Notes under the pieces: generated by a model
The model's input: the letters and a program-made list of their open reading frames with translations, nothing else
The model's database searches: none
Told to the model about the DNA's origin: nothing
Assembly (NCBI GenBank): GCA_963770865.1
Contig: CAVYRD010000011.1
Location: forward strand, 248,001 to 312,000
Length of the DNA stretch: 64,000 nucleotides
Direction: 5' to 3'
Origin: Miltoncostaea sp963770865
GTDB taxonomy: Bacteria; Actinomycetota; Thermoleophilia; Miltoncostaeales; Miltoncostaeaceae
Translations under genes and position numbers: made by a program
Shown: piece by piece, positions 31,601-39,208 of the stretch
Layout of the letters: each line of letters begins with the position of its first letter
Numbering within the stretch: position 1 is the stretch's first letter

Positions 31601-32309
31601 CGGCGGCGAACCACCGCGTCATCGCCTCGGTGCGGACCTCGGGCGCGGGCCGCGGGCCGTCGCCGTGGTCCAGCCGGCCGTCCGCGAACACGATCGTCAC
31701 GGTGCGCCGCGTCTCGCGGGCCGCCGCGGCGCGGCGCGGAGCCGGGGCCGCGAGCACCTCCCCGGCGTCCCGCAGCCCGACGAGCAGGTGCGCGCCGGCG
31801 TCCGGAGGCTTGCTGAACGGGGCGAAATCGGCGGCGTCGCCCACCAGCTCGCGCGTGCGCGCGCTGACCAGGACCCGGGTCGGCGGCGCCGCGCGCTCGA
31901 GCGCCTCCGCCGTCTCGATGGCGACCCCCGAGAGCACCCGCGAGTCCTCGACGTCGCCGCCGATCTCCAGTGGGCCTGTCCCGACGCCCGTGCGGTTGGC
32001 GAGGCGGACCCCCCAGCCGCGCTCCAGCTCGCCGTTCAGGCTCGCCAGGGCATCGCCCGCGGCCCAGGCCGCCCGCACCGCAGCCCGGGCGTCATCCGCA
32101 ACCGGCCCGCCTGCGAAGACGGCGACGACCGCGTCGCCGATCAGCTTCTCGATGCGCCCGCCGTGACGCTCGATGGCGTCGCGCATCTCCTCGAAGTACC
32201 GGGCGAGGACCTCCCTGAGCGCCTCGGCGTCGAGGCGCTCGCCCAGCGCGGTGGAGCCGACCAGGTCGGACAGGACCACCGTGACCGTTGGCGGGGACGG
32301 GCCCGCCAT
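28629..32309 (-). CDS. Tandem class III nucleotidyl cyclase domains with AAA ATPase and TPR region
   Basis: 1226 residues, intact. Two class III cyclase domains lie at about residues 7-195 and 200-375. Domain 1 has the metal-binding VVLSDLVGST and EKLIGDAVVAVF, but the transition-state Asn/Arg helix is degenerate (VAIETAEALERA). Domain 2 has EKFIGDAVMAVF and an intact GDAVNLAARLEAA. Lys in EK-IGD favours ATP. An AAA_16/STAND ATPase follows (GGAFVGRAEET, P-loop SILGEAGAGKTRLAEEF near residue 430), then about 450 residues of TPR-like helices. The two cyclase domains may pair within one chain. No membrane segment is seen. The nearby cNMP-binding glutaminase is a candidate target. Confidence 0.85.
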   Translation of the reverse strand: MAGPSPPTVTVVLSDLVGSTALGERLDAEALREVLARYFEEMRDAIERHGGRIEKLIGDAVVAVFAGGPVADDARAAVRAAWAAGDALASLNGELERGWGVRLANRTGVGTGPLEIGGDVEDSRVLSGVAIETAEALERAAPPTRVLVSARTRELVGDAADFAPFSKPPDAGAHLLVGLRDAGEVLAAPAPRRAAAARETRRTVTIVFADGRLDHGDGPRPAPEVRTEAMTRWFAAARGILAGHGGTVEKFIGDAVMAVFGLPRRNEDDALRACRAADGLRRAAVELDAELRADLGVGMSVRVGVNTGRVVAGDASLGQRLATGDAVNLAARLEAAAAPGEVVIGESTRVLVAASVVTERLPLFSLKGKSAPVMGSRLVSVAAAGRAGAREGGAFVGRAEETAVLRALLDVARAGTGRSASILGEAGAGKTRLAEEFLAASADGATVLRGRCLSYGEGITFWPVVEIVRGAAGIAPEDPPERALALLQAAAAGAGADVAERVAAVCGLSDAPFQVGELFWAISELLATLARERPVVVMVEDVHWAEETLLELLEHLEDALANAAVLLVTTARPELLVRRPDWAGGGARAALELGPLSREESVRVASALLGDAGLSPAARARVVAGAAGNPLFLEQLTAMLVESGALVRRGGRWDLSHDAAADATPPSIEALIAARIDELPAPERGVVEPASVIGAEFSTAAVAALVPAEAADDVPRGLGALVAHRLVGRVADADAVWDHRFVNGMIRDVVYDGLLKRARAELHERLVEWGEATGAIRAGSVEGEELAGYHLETAHRYLAELGRLDDHAVELGRRAAARLGPAGARALGRGDMPAAASLLARAARALPDDDAEVPRLLLQAGEAQMEAGLLEDAAASLQDAERRAAARGDAATAAAAHVEHVRMQYTTGAREDDDSVAAEAEAARAAAEEAGDHLGLARAWRLRAYVDLTRSQWGAAEAAAVEMIAAARAAGDRLMATRVLPALAAFVLCGPTPADVGIPRCEEILADVAGDRRAEALVQRNLAHLRAMRGDVATAREGYRRSRAVLEELGWRMDAALVSLDSGPAELLAGDPVAAEAELRGDVNALWGMGERNYVATTAALLAEALYRQGRLDEAAEQARVSRETAGEGDVATQVLWRAVEGKVLARRGQGAAGVALCREALDLIAETDDINTHADVLCDLAEALRLADRDGEWRAPMREALGLYRLKGNLAAERAVATALAGGPG

Positions 32310-32334
32310 CGCCGCGTCCCCGCCCCGGGGCCGC

Positions 32335-33762
32335 TCAGAAGCGGGCCCGGGGGTCGCCCGGCGGGGCGATCAGGGTCATCACGATGTCGCCGGCGCGGGT
32401 GCGGTCGCTGGCGACCTCGCAGGGCGCGACCGGCGCAGTCCGCGCGCAGTCGGGCAGCAGGCCGGTGTAGTAGCCGCCGCCCGGCACCGCCGGCAACCCG
32501 GACTTGGTGGTGAAGGGGAGCGTGGACTGGAAGCAGGCGTCGTACTTGTTGGCCGGCTTGGTGACGTACGCGGAGAAGAGGGTGAAGAGCACCGTGCGCT
32601 GGCCCCCGGTCGAGGTCCCGGCCGGGGTCGTGACGTCGAAGTCGAGGACGTCGGTGGTCGGCGCGTACCCGGCGCACACGGGCACAGGGGTGCCGACCGC
32701 GCCGAGGGAGAGGCGCAGGATGTCGCCGTCGCCGGCGGTCACGTTGACCTTCGCGGTGCTCTTGGCGCTGGATGACTGGCCCGTGCACGTGGTCGCTGAG
32801 GTGCAGCGCTTGCCGACGTCCACGATGTCGAAGGCGGACGAGGGGGCGCTCGCCGTGGTGATGCCCGCGCTCGAAGCGGTCAGGCGGTAGCCGCTCGCGC
32901 TGACCCCGATGCGGGGCCCGGGCTCCGTGGACGCCGTGCTCTTGAAGGTGGCGACGCCGCCGTCGGGGGTCGCGGATGTCGTGCCGTGGAGCGCCGCCGC
33001 CCCGGGGTTCGTCGAGAGCGCCAGGCTGACGGGGGTCGCCCACCAGGAGACCGGAGCCGCACCGGACCCGTCGCGCACGGTGACGGCGACCGGCGCGCCC
33101 GGCGGCGTGGCGCTGAAGGGCAGGTACACGTCGCCGGTGATGTCGGCCTCCCGCTGAGCCGACGCCGGCTGCGTGGTGAACGCGAGCGTGCAGGCGCCGA
33201 CCGCGTCGAGCGCCGCCGTGCCGGTCGGGCTGAAGTCGTTGCCGGTGCCGTTGAAGTCGTTCGACTGCTTGGCGGCGGAGCTCAGGGGATAGGACGCCGC
33301 GGAGGGGGCGCAGGTCACCCGGGCGAGCACGGTGGCCGTGACGGACTTGCCGGGCGCCAGGTTCAGGTTCCTGAGCTGGAGCTGGGCCCCGACGAGCGTC
33401 ACGGTGCCGGCGAAGGGGGACTGCGTGCTGGTGATGAGCGCCGACCCGGCGAGCGGTGTGATCGCGCTCGGGATGCCCACGTTCACCGAGCCCAGGGCCT
33501 GCGGGTTCGACGACGTGTTGGTGATCGTCACCCCCACCCGCGGCGTCGCGCCCGCCCAGACCTCGGCGGCGTCGTCGGCGGGCGCGTCGTCTTCCGGAAC
33601 GGCGGGGGAGGACACGGCGGTGATCGAGTAGCTCTTGTCCACGGCCGACGCCGCGGGCGCGGGCCAGAGCGCCGCGGCCATCGCGGTCGCGATGGCCATC
33701 CCTCCGCCCAGCCAGAGCGCCCCGTGGCGCACCGCGCGTCGATCCATGCCTGCGAGCTGCAT
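32335..33762 (-). CDS. Secreted multi-domain protein, Ig-like
   Basis: 475 residues from ATG 33762, preceded by GGGGGTGG. The N-terminus MDRRAVRHGALWLGGGMAIA continues into a hydrophobic segment and an Ala-rich cleavage region (APAASAVDKSY), giving a signal peptide. The mature protein is Ser/Thr/Ala-rich with repeated beta-strand patterns (PRVGVTITNTSSNPQALGSV, GKSVTATVLARVTC, APVAVTVRDGSG) typical of DUF11/Ig-like surface modules. Several cysteines (CTSATTCTGQ, CAGYAPTTD, DACFQSTL, PDCARTAPVAPCEV) suggest disulfides. No enzyme motif or anchor is visible. It is probably an extracellular structural or adhesive protein. Confidence 0.65.
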   Translation of the reverse strand: MQLAGMDRRAVRHGALWLGGGMAIATAMAAALWPAPAASAVDKSYSITAVSSPAVPEDDAPADDAAEVWAGATPRVGVTITNTSSNPQALGSVNVGIPSAITPLAGSALITSTQSPFAGTVTLVGAQLQLRNLNLAPGKSVTATVLARVTCAPSAASYPLSSAAKQSNDFNGTGNDFSPTGTAALDAVGACTLAFTTQPASAQREADITGDVYLPFSATPPGAPVAVTVRDGSGAAPVSWWATPVSLALSTNPGAAALHGTTSATPDGGVATFKSTASTEPGPRIGVSASGYRLTASSAGITTASAPSSAFDIVDVGKRCTSATTCTGQSSSAKSTAKVNVTAGDGDILRLSLGAVGTPVPVCAGYAPTTDVLDFDVTTPAGTSTGGQRTVLFTLFSAYVTKPANKYDACFQSTLPFTTKSGLPAVPGGGYYTGLLPDCARTAPVAPCEVASDRTRAGDIVMTLIAPPGDPRARF

Positions 33763-34069
33763 GTCCACCCCCCTGGTGCGCCCGCGACGAACTGGCGGGA
33801 CGCGCGGTATACATTCCGCCGGGCATCGTAGGTTTTGGGAGGGTTCCGTGTCAGGGGCCCGGCGTACAGGGTTTCGCGGGGCCCCATGTGCAGAGGGATA
33901 TACGCTCCGGCGGCCGGTCCATGAACCACCCCCCGATGCCTGGCCCGGTGGCCCATCCCGGCCGCGAAACCTTGGCCGTACGGCGCGTTTGCGCCTACAG
34001 GGCGCCGATCTAGAGTCTCTGCGCCAGGGCACCGGTGGTCGGAGCCGTGGTCCGGACCAGGAGCCTGCC
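33763..34069. other. Divergent promoter region between the secreted protein and glutaminase
   Basis: The 307-base region holds -10-like boxes for both directions: TAGAGT at 34012-34017 for the glutaminase gene, and TATACC on the minus strand near 33809 for the secreted protein. A near-palindromic GGATATACGC at about 33897 is also present. No ORF is supported. Confidence 0.4.
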
Positions 34070-35884
34070 GTGACCCCTGCGGGATCGCTTGCGGCCGTTG
34101 CGGCCGCGACCCCCTTCGCGGACGAGATCGCCGGTATACATTCGCGGATCGCCGCGCTGGACGGCGGCACCGTCGCCGGCTACATCCCGGAGCTGAGCAA
34201 GGCCGACCCGGACTGGTTCGGCGTCGGCGTCGCGACCGTGGACGGCGCGGTGCACGAGGTCGGCGACTCCGCCCAGGAGTTCACGATCCAGTCGATCTCC
34301 AAGGCGTTCGTCTTCGCGATGGCCCTCGAGGAGCACGGCCGGGACGCGGTCCTCGCGCGCGTGGGCGTCGAGCCGACGGGCGACGCCTTCAACGCGATCG
34401 TCGTCGACGAGGTCTCGCGGCGGCCCTTCAACCCGATGGTCAACGCGGGCGCCATCGTCACCACGGGCCTGGTCGCGGGGCCGGACGCCGAGGAGAGCCT
34501 CGCCCGCCTCTGCGCCTTCCTCGGGCGTTTCGCGGGCCGCGAGCTGTCGGTCGATCGCGCGGTGCTGGAGTCCGAGCGCGCGACGGGCGATCGCAACCGG
34601 GCCATCGCCTACCTCATGCGCGGCTTCGGGATGCTCGAGGACGTCCAGGCGGTGCTGGACCTCTACTTCGCGCAGTGCTCGGTGCTCGTGACCACGCGCG
34701 ACCTCTCGGTGATGGCCGCCACGCTCGCCAACGGCGGCGTCAACCCGATCACCGGGGAGCGGGCGCTCGGGCGCGAGCACGTCGAGTGCGTCCTGTCGGT
34801 GATGGCCACCTGCGGCATGTACGACTACGCCGGAGAGTGGCTGTACACCGTCGGCCTGCCGGCCAAGAGCGGCGTGGCGGGCGGGATCATCGCCGTGCTG
34901 CCGGGCCAGCTCGGCATCGGGACCTTCTCGCCGCGCCTGGACGCGCGCGGCAACTCGGTTCGCGGCATCGCCGTGTGCCAGGAGCTGACCCGCCGCTACC
35001 GCCTGCACCAGTACCGGCCCGGCCTGCTCTCGACCGACGTCCTCGCGCGGGCCTACGGCGCCGACCTCGTCCGCTCGCGCCGCAACCGCGGGCCCGAGGA
35101 GACCGGCGTCCTCGACCGCGAGGGCGAGCGGATTCGCGTCTACGAGCTTCGCGGCGACCTGTCGTTCGGCTCGACGGAGCGGCTCGTGCGCCGGGTCATC
35201 TCCGAGATGGACCGCGCGGGATGGATCGTCCTCGACTTCCGCCGCGCCGCCGGGATCGACGACGCGGCGTGGGACATGCTGGTGCGCCTCGACGCGCGCG
35301 CCCGCGCGGCCCGCATCCGCCTCATCGCCAGCTACCGGGGCCCGGCGCCCAAGGAGCTGGAGACCGCCCACACCACCGACGAGGCCCTCGAGCGCTGCGA
35401 GGCCGACCTGCTGGACAGCGTCCTCGGGCACCGGGCCCACCCGGTCGTCCCCCTGGGCGCCCAGCCCCTGCTCGAGGGGGTGCCGCCCGAGGTCGCGGCC
35501 GCGCTCGAGGGCGCCGCCGCCGGGCTCGTCCTCGCCGCCGGCGAGGTGGTCTTCCGGGAGGGCGACGCCGCCGACGCGGTGTACTTCATCGAGTCAGGGA
35601 TGCTGCGCGCCGAGGTCCACGTCGAGCAGGGGCGCATGCGCCGGCTCATGACCATGGGCCCGGGCGTCGCGTTCGGCGAGCTTGCGCTCATCGACGCGGG
35701 GCCGCGTTCGGCGACCGTCGTCGCGGAGGGCGACGCGACCGTCCGCGTGCTGCCCTTCGACGTGCTGCGCCGCGTGGAGCGTGACCACGCGGGGGTCACG
35801 ACGACGCTCTACCGCAACGTCGCCCGGCTGCTCTCCCAGCGCCTGCGAACGGCCACCGACCAGGTCAGGATGCTGGACCGATGA
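34070..35884 (+). CDS. glsA: Glutaminase with STAS and cyclic-nucleotide-binding domains
   Basis: 604 residues from GTG 34070 with AGGAG upstream. The N-terminal about 310 residues are a serine-dependent glutaminase converting glutamine to glutamate and ammonia. The catalytic SxxK is in FTIQSISKAFVFAMAL, with RPFNPMVNAGAIVTTGL, CSVLVTTRDLSVMAATLANGG and LPAKSGVAGGIIAVLPGQLG. A STAS domain follows (about 350-450, YELRGDLSFGSTERLVRRV, WIVLDFRRAAGIDDAAW). The C-terminus is a cNMP-binding domain (about 470-590, GEVVFREGDAADAVYFIESG, GVAFGELALIDAGPRSATVV). The cyclic-nucleotide-binding end suggests control of ammonia release by a nearby cyclase. The stop overlaps the next gene (ATGA). Confidence 0.9.
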   Translation: MTPAGSLAAVAAATPFADEIAGIHSRIAALDGGTVAGYIPELSKADPDWFGVGVATVDGAVHEVGDSAQEFTIQSISKAFVFAMALEEHGRDAVLARVGVEPTGDAFNAIVVDEVSRRPFNPMVNAGAIVTTGLVAGPDAEESLARLCAFLGRFAGRELSVDRAVLESERATGDRNRAIAYLMRGFGMLEDVQAVLDLYFAQCSVLVTTRDLSVMAATLANGGVNPITGERALGREHVECVLSVMATCGMYDYAGEWLYTVGLPAKSGVAGGIIAVLPGQLGIGTFSPRLDARGNSVRGIAVCQELTRRYRLHQYRPGLLSTDVLARAYGADLVRSRRNRGPEETGVLDREGERIRVYELRGDLSFGSTERLVRRVISEMDRAGWIVLDFRRAAGIDDAAWDMLVRLDARARAARIRLIASYRGPAPKELETAHTTDEALERCEADLLDSVLGHRAHPVVPLGAQPLLEGVPPEVAAALEGAAAGLVLAAGEVVFREGDAADAVYFIESGMLRAEVHVEQGRMRRLMTMGPGVAFGELALIDAGPRSATVVAEGDATVRVLPFDVLRRVERDHAGVTTTLYRNVARLLSQRLRTATDQVRMLDR

Positions 35885-37776
35885 GGCTCCGGGCGCGGCC
35901 CGCCGTGCTCATCGCGGCGGCCGCCGCGGTCGCCTGGGCGGCGGCCCTGGTCGCGGGCTGTGGCGACTCCCCCGAGGGCTCGGCGTCCGCCGCCGGCGCC
36001 GGCCGCGGCGGTCCGGTCGTGTACGCGACGCCCGAGCCGGGCGGGGACTACCGCCTGGCGAGCACGGACTTCGGCTTCACGGACCTGATGGACCCCACGG
36101 GGGAGTACTCCAGCACGGGCTGGAACATCATGAGCAACCTGCTCGTGCGCACGCTCGTGTCGCACCCGCTGATGGCCGGCGCCGCGGGGAACCGCTTCGT
36201 GCCCGACCTGGCCGAGACCGTGCCGGAGCCGGCCGGCCTGACGTACACCTTCCACCTGAAGCCCGGCGTGCGCTTCGGGCCGCCGGTCGACCGCGCGATC
36301 ACCTCGCGCGACATCGCCTACGCCTTCGAGCGCATCGCCACCCGGAGCGTGGCCGCGCAGTACGGCTACCAGTACGACGTGATCGCCGGGATGAGCGACT
36401 TCGCGGCCGGCACGGCGAAGACGATCTCGGGCATCCGCACACCGGACGACCGCACCATCTCCTTCACCCTGACCGCGCCCACGGGCGACTTCATCGACCG
36501 CCTCGCGCTGCCCGCCGCGAGCCCGATCCCGGAGGAGGTCGCGGGCTGCGACGCCGGGGCGGGGGAGTACGGGCGGCACCTGATCGCGACCGGCCCGTAC
36601 ATGCTGGAGGGCAGCGAGAAGCTCGACATCTCGTCCTGCGGAGCCCTGAAGCCGATCGCGGGCTTCGACCCGACCTCGCGGCTGACGCTGGTGCGCAACC
36701 CGAACTACGACCCGGCCACCGACGACCCCGCGATCCGCGAGGCCCTGCCGGACCGGTTCCTTCTCACCATCAACACCAACCGGGCCGACATCTTCGAGCG
36801 GATCGCCAAGGGCCAGCTCGAGAGCAGTTACGACGCGCCCCCCGCGATCGTCGTGCGCCGCGAGGCCGGCCAGTCGGCGGAGGGCTCGCGCCTGCGGGTG
36901 AACGCGGCCGACCGCCTCTGGTACCTCTCGATGAACCTCACCGAGGCGCCCTTCGACGACGTCCACGTGCGCCGCGCGATGAACATGGTGATGGACCTGG
37001 ACGGCCTGCGCCGGGCGTGGGGCGGCCCGCTCTCGGGGGAGATCGCCACCGACGTCCTGCCGGACTCCCTGACCCCCGGCGCGCTGACGACGGCCGAGTA
37101 CCACCCATACCAGGACGAGCCGTTCACCGGCGACCTGGAGCGGGCGAAGGCCGAGATGCGCCTGTCGCCGTACGACACCGACAAGGACGGCCTGTGCGAC
37201 GCGTCCGCGTGCGCGGACGTCCTGATGGTGAGCCAGAGCGACGCCCCCTGGGCCACGATGACGCCGATCATCCGGGCGTCCGCGGCGCGGATCGGCGTGA
37301 AGCTCACCGTCCGTGCCGCGCCGGCCAGCGCGTCCTACGGCCTGACCGGCGCACCGGTGAAGCGGATCCCGATGGCCGCCAACGGCGGCTGGGTCAAGGA
37401 CTACGCCGATCCGGGCGGCTTCATGATCCTCCACGACAGCCGCACGATCATCCCCGACGGCAACAACAACTGGTCGCTGGTCGGCATCACGAAGGCCCAG
37501 GCCGAGCGGTTGGGGGTGCCCTACCCGGCGGGCGGCGTGCCGAGCGTGGACGCCGACATCGACCGCTGCGGCGCCCTCGCCGACGAGGAGCGGGAGGCCT
37601 GCTGGGTGGCCCTCGACCGGCGCCTCACCGAGGACGTCGTGCCGTGGATCCCGTACCTCGACGCCTCGAACGTCGACCTCCTCGGCCCGGCCGTGACCAA
37701 GTACGACTACGACCAGGCATCGGGCGAGCAGGCGCTCGCGCACGTGGCGGTCAACCCGGCGCTCCAGGAGCGCTGA
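35881..37776 (+). CDS. Peptide-type ABC transporter substrate-binding lipoprotein
   Basis: 631 residues. The signal peptide ends in the lipobox LVAGC, so the mature protein is a membrane-anchored lipoprotein. SBP family 5 features include FVPDLAETVPEPAGLTYTFH, LKPGVRFGPPVDRAITSRD, IAYAFERIATR, TGPYMLEG, VRNPNYDPATDD and FDDVHVRRAMNMVMDLDGLR. Members bind peptides or other small ligands for import. No permease or ATPase gene adjoins it, so the rest of the transporter must lie elsewhere. It is coupled to the glutaminase gene by a 4-base overlap, which suggests a link to uptake of nitrogenous compounds. Confidence 0.85.
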   Translation: MRLRARPAVLIAAAAAVAWAAALVAGCGDSPEGSASAAGAGRGGPVVYATPEPGGDYRLASTDFGFTDLMDPTGEYSSTGWNIMSNLLVRTLVSHPLMAGAAGNRFVPDLAETVPEPAGLTYTFHLKPGVRFGPPVDRAITSRDIAYAFERIATRSVAAQYGYQYDVIAGMSDFAAGTAKTISGIRTPDDRTISFTLTAPTGDFIDRLALPAASPIPEEVAGCDAGAGEYGRHLIATGPYMLEGSEKLDISSCGALKPIAGFDPTSRLTLVRNPNYDPATDDPAIREALPDRFLLTINTNRADIFERIAKGQLESSYDAPPAIVVRREAGQSAEGSRLRVNAADRLWYLSMNLTEAPFDDVHVRRAMNMVMDLDGLRRAWGGPLSGEIATDVLPDSLTPGALTTAEYHPYQDEPFTGDLERAKAEMRLSPYDTDKDGLCDASACADVLMVSQSDAPWATMTPIIRASAARIGVKLTVRAAPASASYGLTGAPVKRIPMAANGGWVKDYADPGGFMILHDSRTIIPDGNNNWSLVGITKAQAERLGVPYPAGGVPSVDADIDRCGALADEEREACWVALDRRLTEDVVPWIPYLDASNVDLLGPAVTKYDYDQASGEQALAHVAVNPALQER

Positions 37777-37785
37777 GCCGGCCGC

Positions 37786-38754
37786 TCAGGCGTCCGGCGC
37801 CACCGGGTCGCCGGTGACCAGCACGCCCTGCGGCCGCAGCAGCGCGCGCAGCCGCTCCGAGCGCAGATGGGCGGCCATGGCGCGCCGCATCACCGTGATC
37901 TCCGCCTGAGCGGCGGCGGTGCCGCCGCTCAGGCGCCGGGTCACGGCGTAGGCGACGGGGAACGCCTCCGGGTAGCGGAGCGCCGCGACGGCCGCGTCCG
38001 ACGGCGCCACGCCGTTCAGCGGCACGGCGCAGACGGAGGTCCCGAGGGCCCGCACGCGGGACCATGTGGTGACCGCGGCGATCGACGCGTCGCCGCCCGC
38101 CGCCGCGCCGACGCCGGCGTCGGGCGCTCCGGCCGCCGCCGGGGCGTAGGTGACGCGGGCCTTGAGGCCGACGCCGACGTACCGCGCGCCCAGATGTGGG
38201 ACCGGGTCGCCGAAGCCGTCGACCGGATGGCGCACCCGGATGACGTCCACCGGCGCGCCGCTCACCACCTGGGACCAGCGGGTGACGCGGCCCGCCACGA
38301 TCGCGCGCGCCTGCCCCCGCGTCAGCCCGGCGCACGCCGGATGACCGGCCGCGACGACCAGCACGTCCGCGTCACGGTAGACCTCGGCGAGGACCCGGAA
38401 GCGGCGCGCCTCGCGCGCCGTGAGGCGCCGGTCCACCAGGACGCCGTCGCGGGCCGGGCCGAAGCGGCGCCTCACGGTCGTCCAGAGCCGGTCGAGGCCC
38501 TCGGTGGCCGACGTGAGGCTGACAGACGCCGGGATCCAGGGCCCCGTGAAGGTGCGCGATCCGAGGCGGTAGCGGTACGTCCGCGACGGAGGGTCGGGGA
38601 GGGCGAACGGGATGAACGAGGTCTCGGCCCAGACCCGCGCGGGCGTGAGCTGGGTCATCTGGAAGCTCGTCCGGTACGTCACGGCGGACGCGGACGGGGC
38701 GGCGAGCGCGAGCGCGCCGAGCGCGGCCGTGGCGGTGATCCGGAGGTGCCTCAT
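37786..38754 (-). CDS. Exported PstS-like substrate-binding protein
   Basis: 322 residues from ATG 38754 with GAGGAGA upstream. The signal peptide is RHLRITATAALGALALAAP (cleaved near ASA-VTY). The body has a periplasmic-binding fold with features of phosphate-binding-like proteins: LTRGQARAIVAGRVTRWSQV (the IF-GKITNW-like block), HPVDGFGDPVPHL, and the C-terminal AVPLNGVAPSDAAVAALRYP with FPVAYAVTRRLSGG. The ligand-binding residues are not clearly those of PstS, so phosphate as ligand is uncertain. It is not near any pst transporter gene. It is convergent with the SBP5 lipoprotein gene. Confidence 0.7.
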   Translation of the reverse strand: MRHLRITATAALGALALAAPSASAVTYRTSFQMTQLTPARVWAETSFIPFALPDPPSRTYRYRLGSRTFTGPWIPASVSLTSATEGLDRLWTTVRRRFGPARDGVLVDRRLTAREARRFRVLAEVYRDADVLVVAAGHPACAGLTRGQARAIVAGRVTRWSQVVSGAPVDVIRVRHPVDGFGDPVPHLGARYVGVGLKARVTYAPAAAGAPDAGVGAAAGGDASIAAVTTWSRVRALGTSVCAVPLNGVAPSDAAVAALRYPEAFPVAYAVTRRLSGGTAAAQAEITVMRRAMAAHLRSERLRALLRPQGVLVTGDPVAPDA

Positions 38755-38872
38755 CGCGCTCTCCTCGCGTGGGGTCGATCCGCCGGTTTCTACATCAGGC
38801 GGGCCCGCGCGCGCACCCCCTTCCGCGCCCGGCGGACCCCGGAGGGCGCGGCCGGGCGCGGGGGAGCGGGCG

Positions 38873-39079
38873 TCACCCGCTGCTCGGGCTCGGTGCCGAG
38901 GGCCGTGGCGGCAGGTCCGGTCGCGGACGCGGGTGCGGCTCAGGAGCCGCCTCCGCGCGGCCGCCATCGATCACGGTGAGGCGCGTCGCCGGCGCCGGGG
39001 CGACCACCTTCATGCGGCGCTTCGGGACCGCGCTGTCGTGCATGCCGCGGCTGGAGGCGAGGTGAATGATGTTGTACAC
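38873..39079 (-). CDS. Small basic/proline-rich protein divergent from MocR
   Basis: 68 residues from GTG 39079, with GAAGGAGCGAACC directly upstream. It begins MYNIIHLASSRGMHDSAVPK, then KRRMKVVAPAPATRLTVIDG, and ends in a Pro/Ser/Arg tail. The first 40 residues are less GC-biased in composition than the tail and look selected. No family is known. It shares a promoter region, with clear repeats, with the MocR regulator, so it may be the regulated gene. Confidence 0.5.
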   Translation of the reverse strand: MYNIIHLASSRGMHDSAVPKRRMKVVAPAPATRLTVIDGGRAEAAPEPHPRPRPDLPPRPSAPSPSSG

Positions 39080-39100
39080 GGTTCGCTCCTTCTGAAGGTG

Positions 39101-39149
39101 CCAATCGAGTGATTGGACTGGAAATGGGACGCGCCTAAGACCTGATTGG
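39101..39149. promoter_or_regulatory. Candidate MocR operator: inverted and direct GATTGG repeats
   Basis: CCAATC-GAGT-GATTGG (39101-39116) is a perfect 6-4-6 dyad. A third copy in direct orientation, TGATTGG, lies at 39143-39149, 33 bases (about three helical turns) from TGATTGG at 39110-39116. MocR/PdxR-type regulators are known to bind direct repeats in the promoter region between themselves and a divergent gene, exactly this position. Confidence 0.6.
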
Positions 39150-39208
39150 TCGCATGATCTGCCGCTCTGGCCTTCCTCGAAAGGGCTTTTCGTGGCACAT
39201 TGGACTCG

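Noticed and set aside
33805..34144. CGGTATACATTC found twice around the glutaminase start
   Set aside because: The second copy is inside the glutaminase coding region and the first matches no promoter in a useful position; likely chance.
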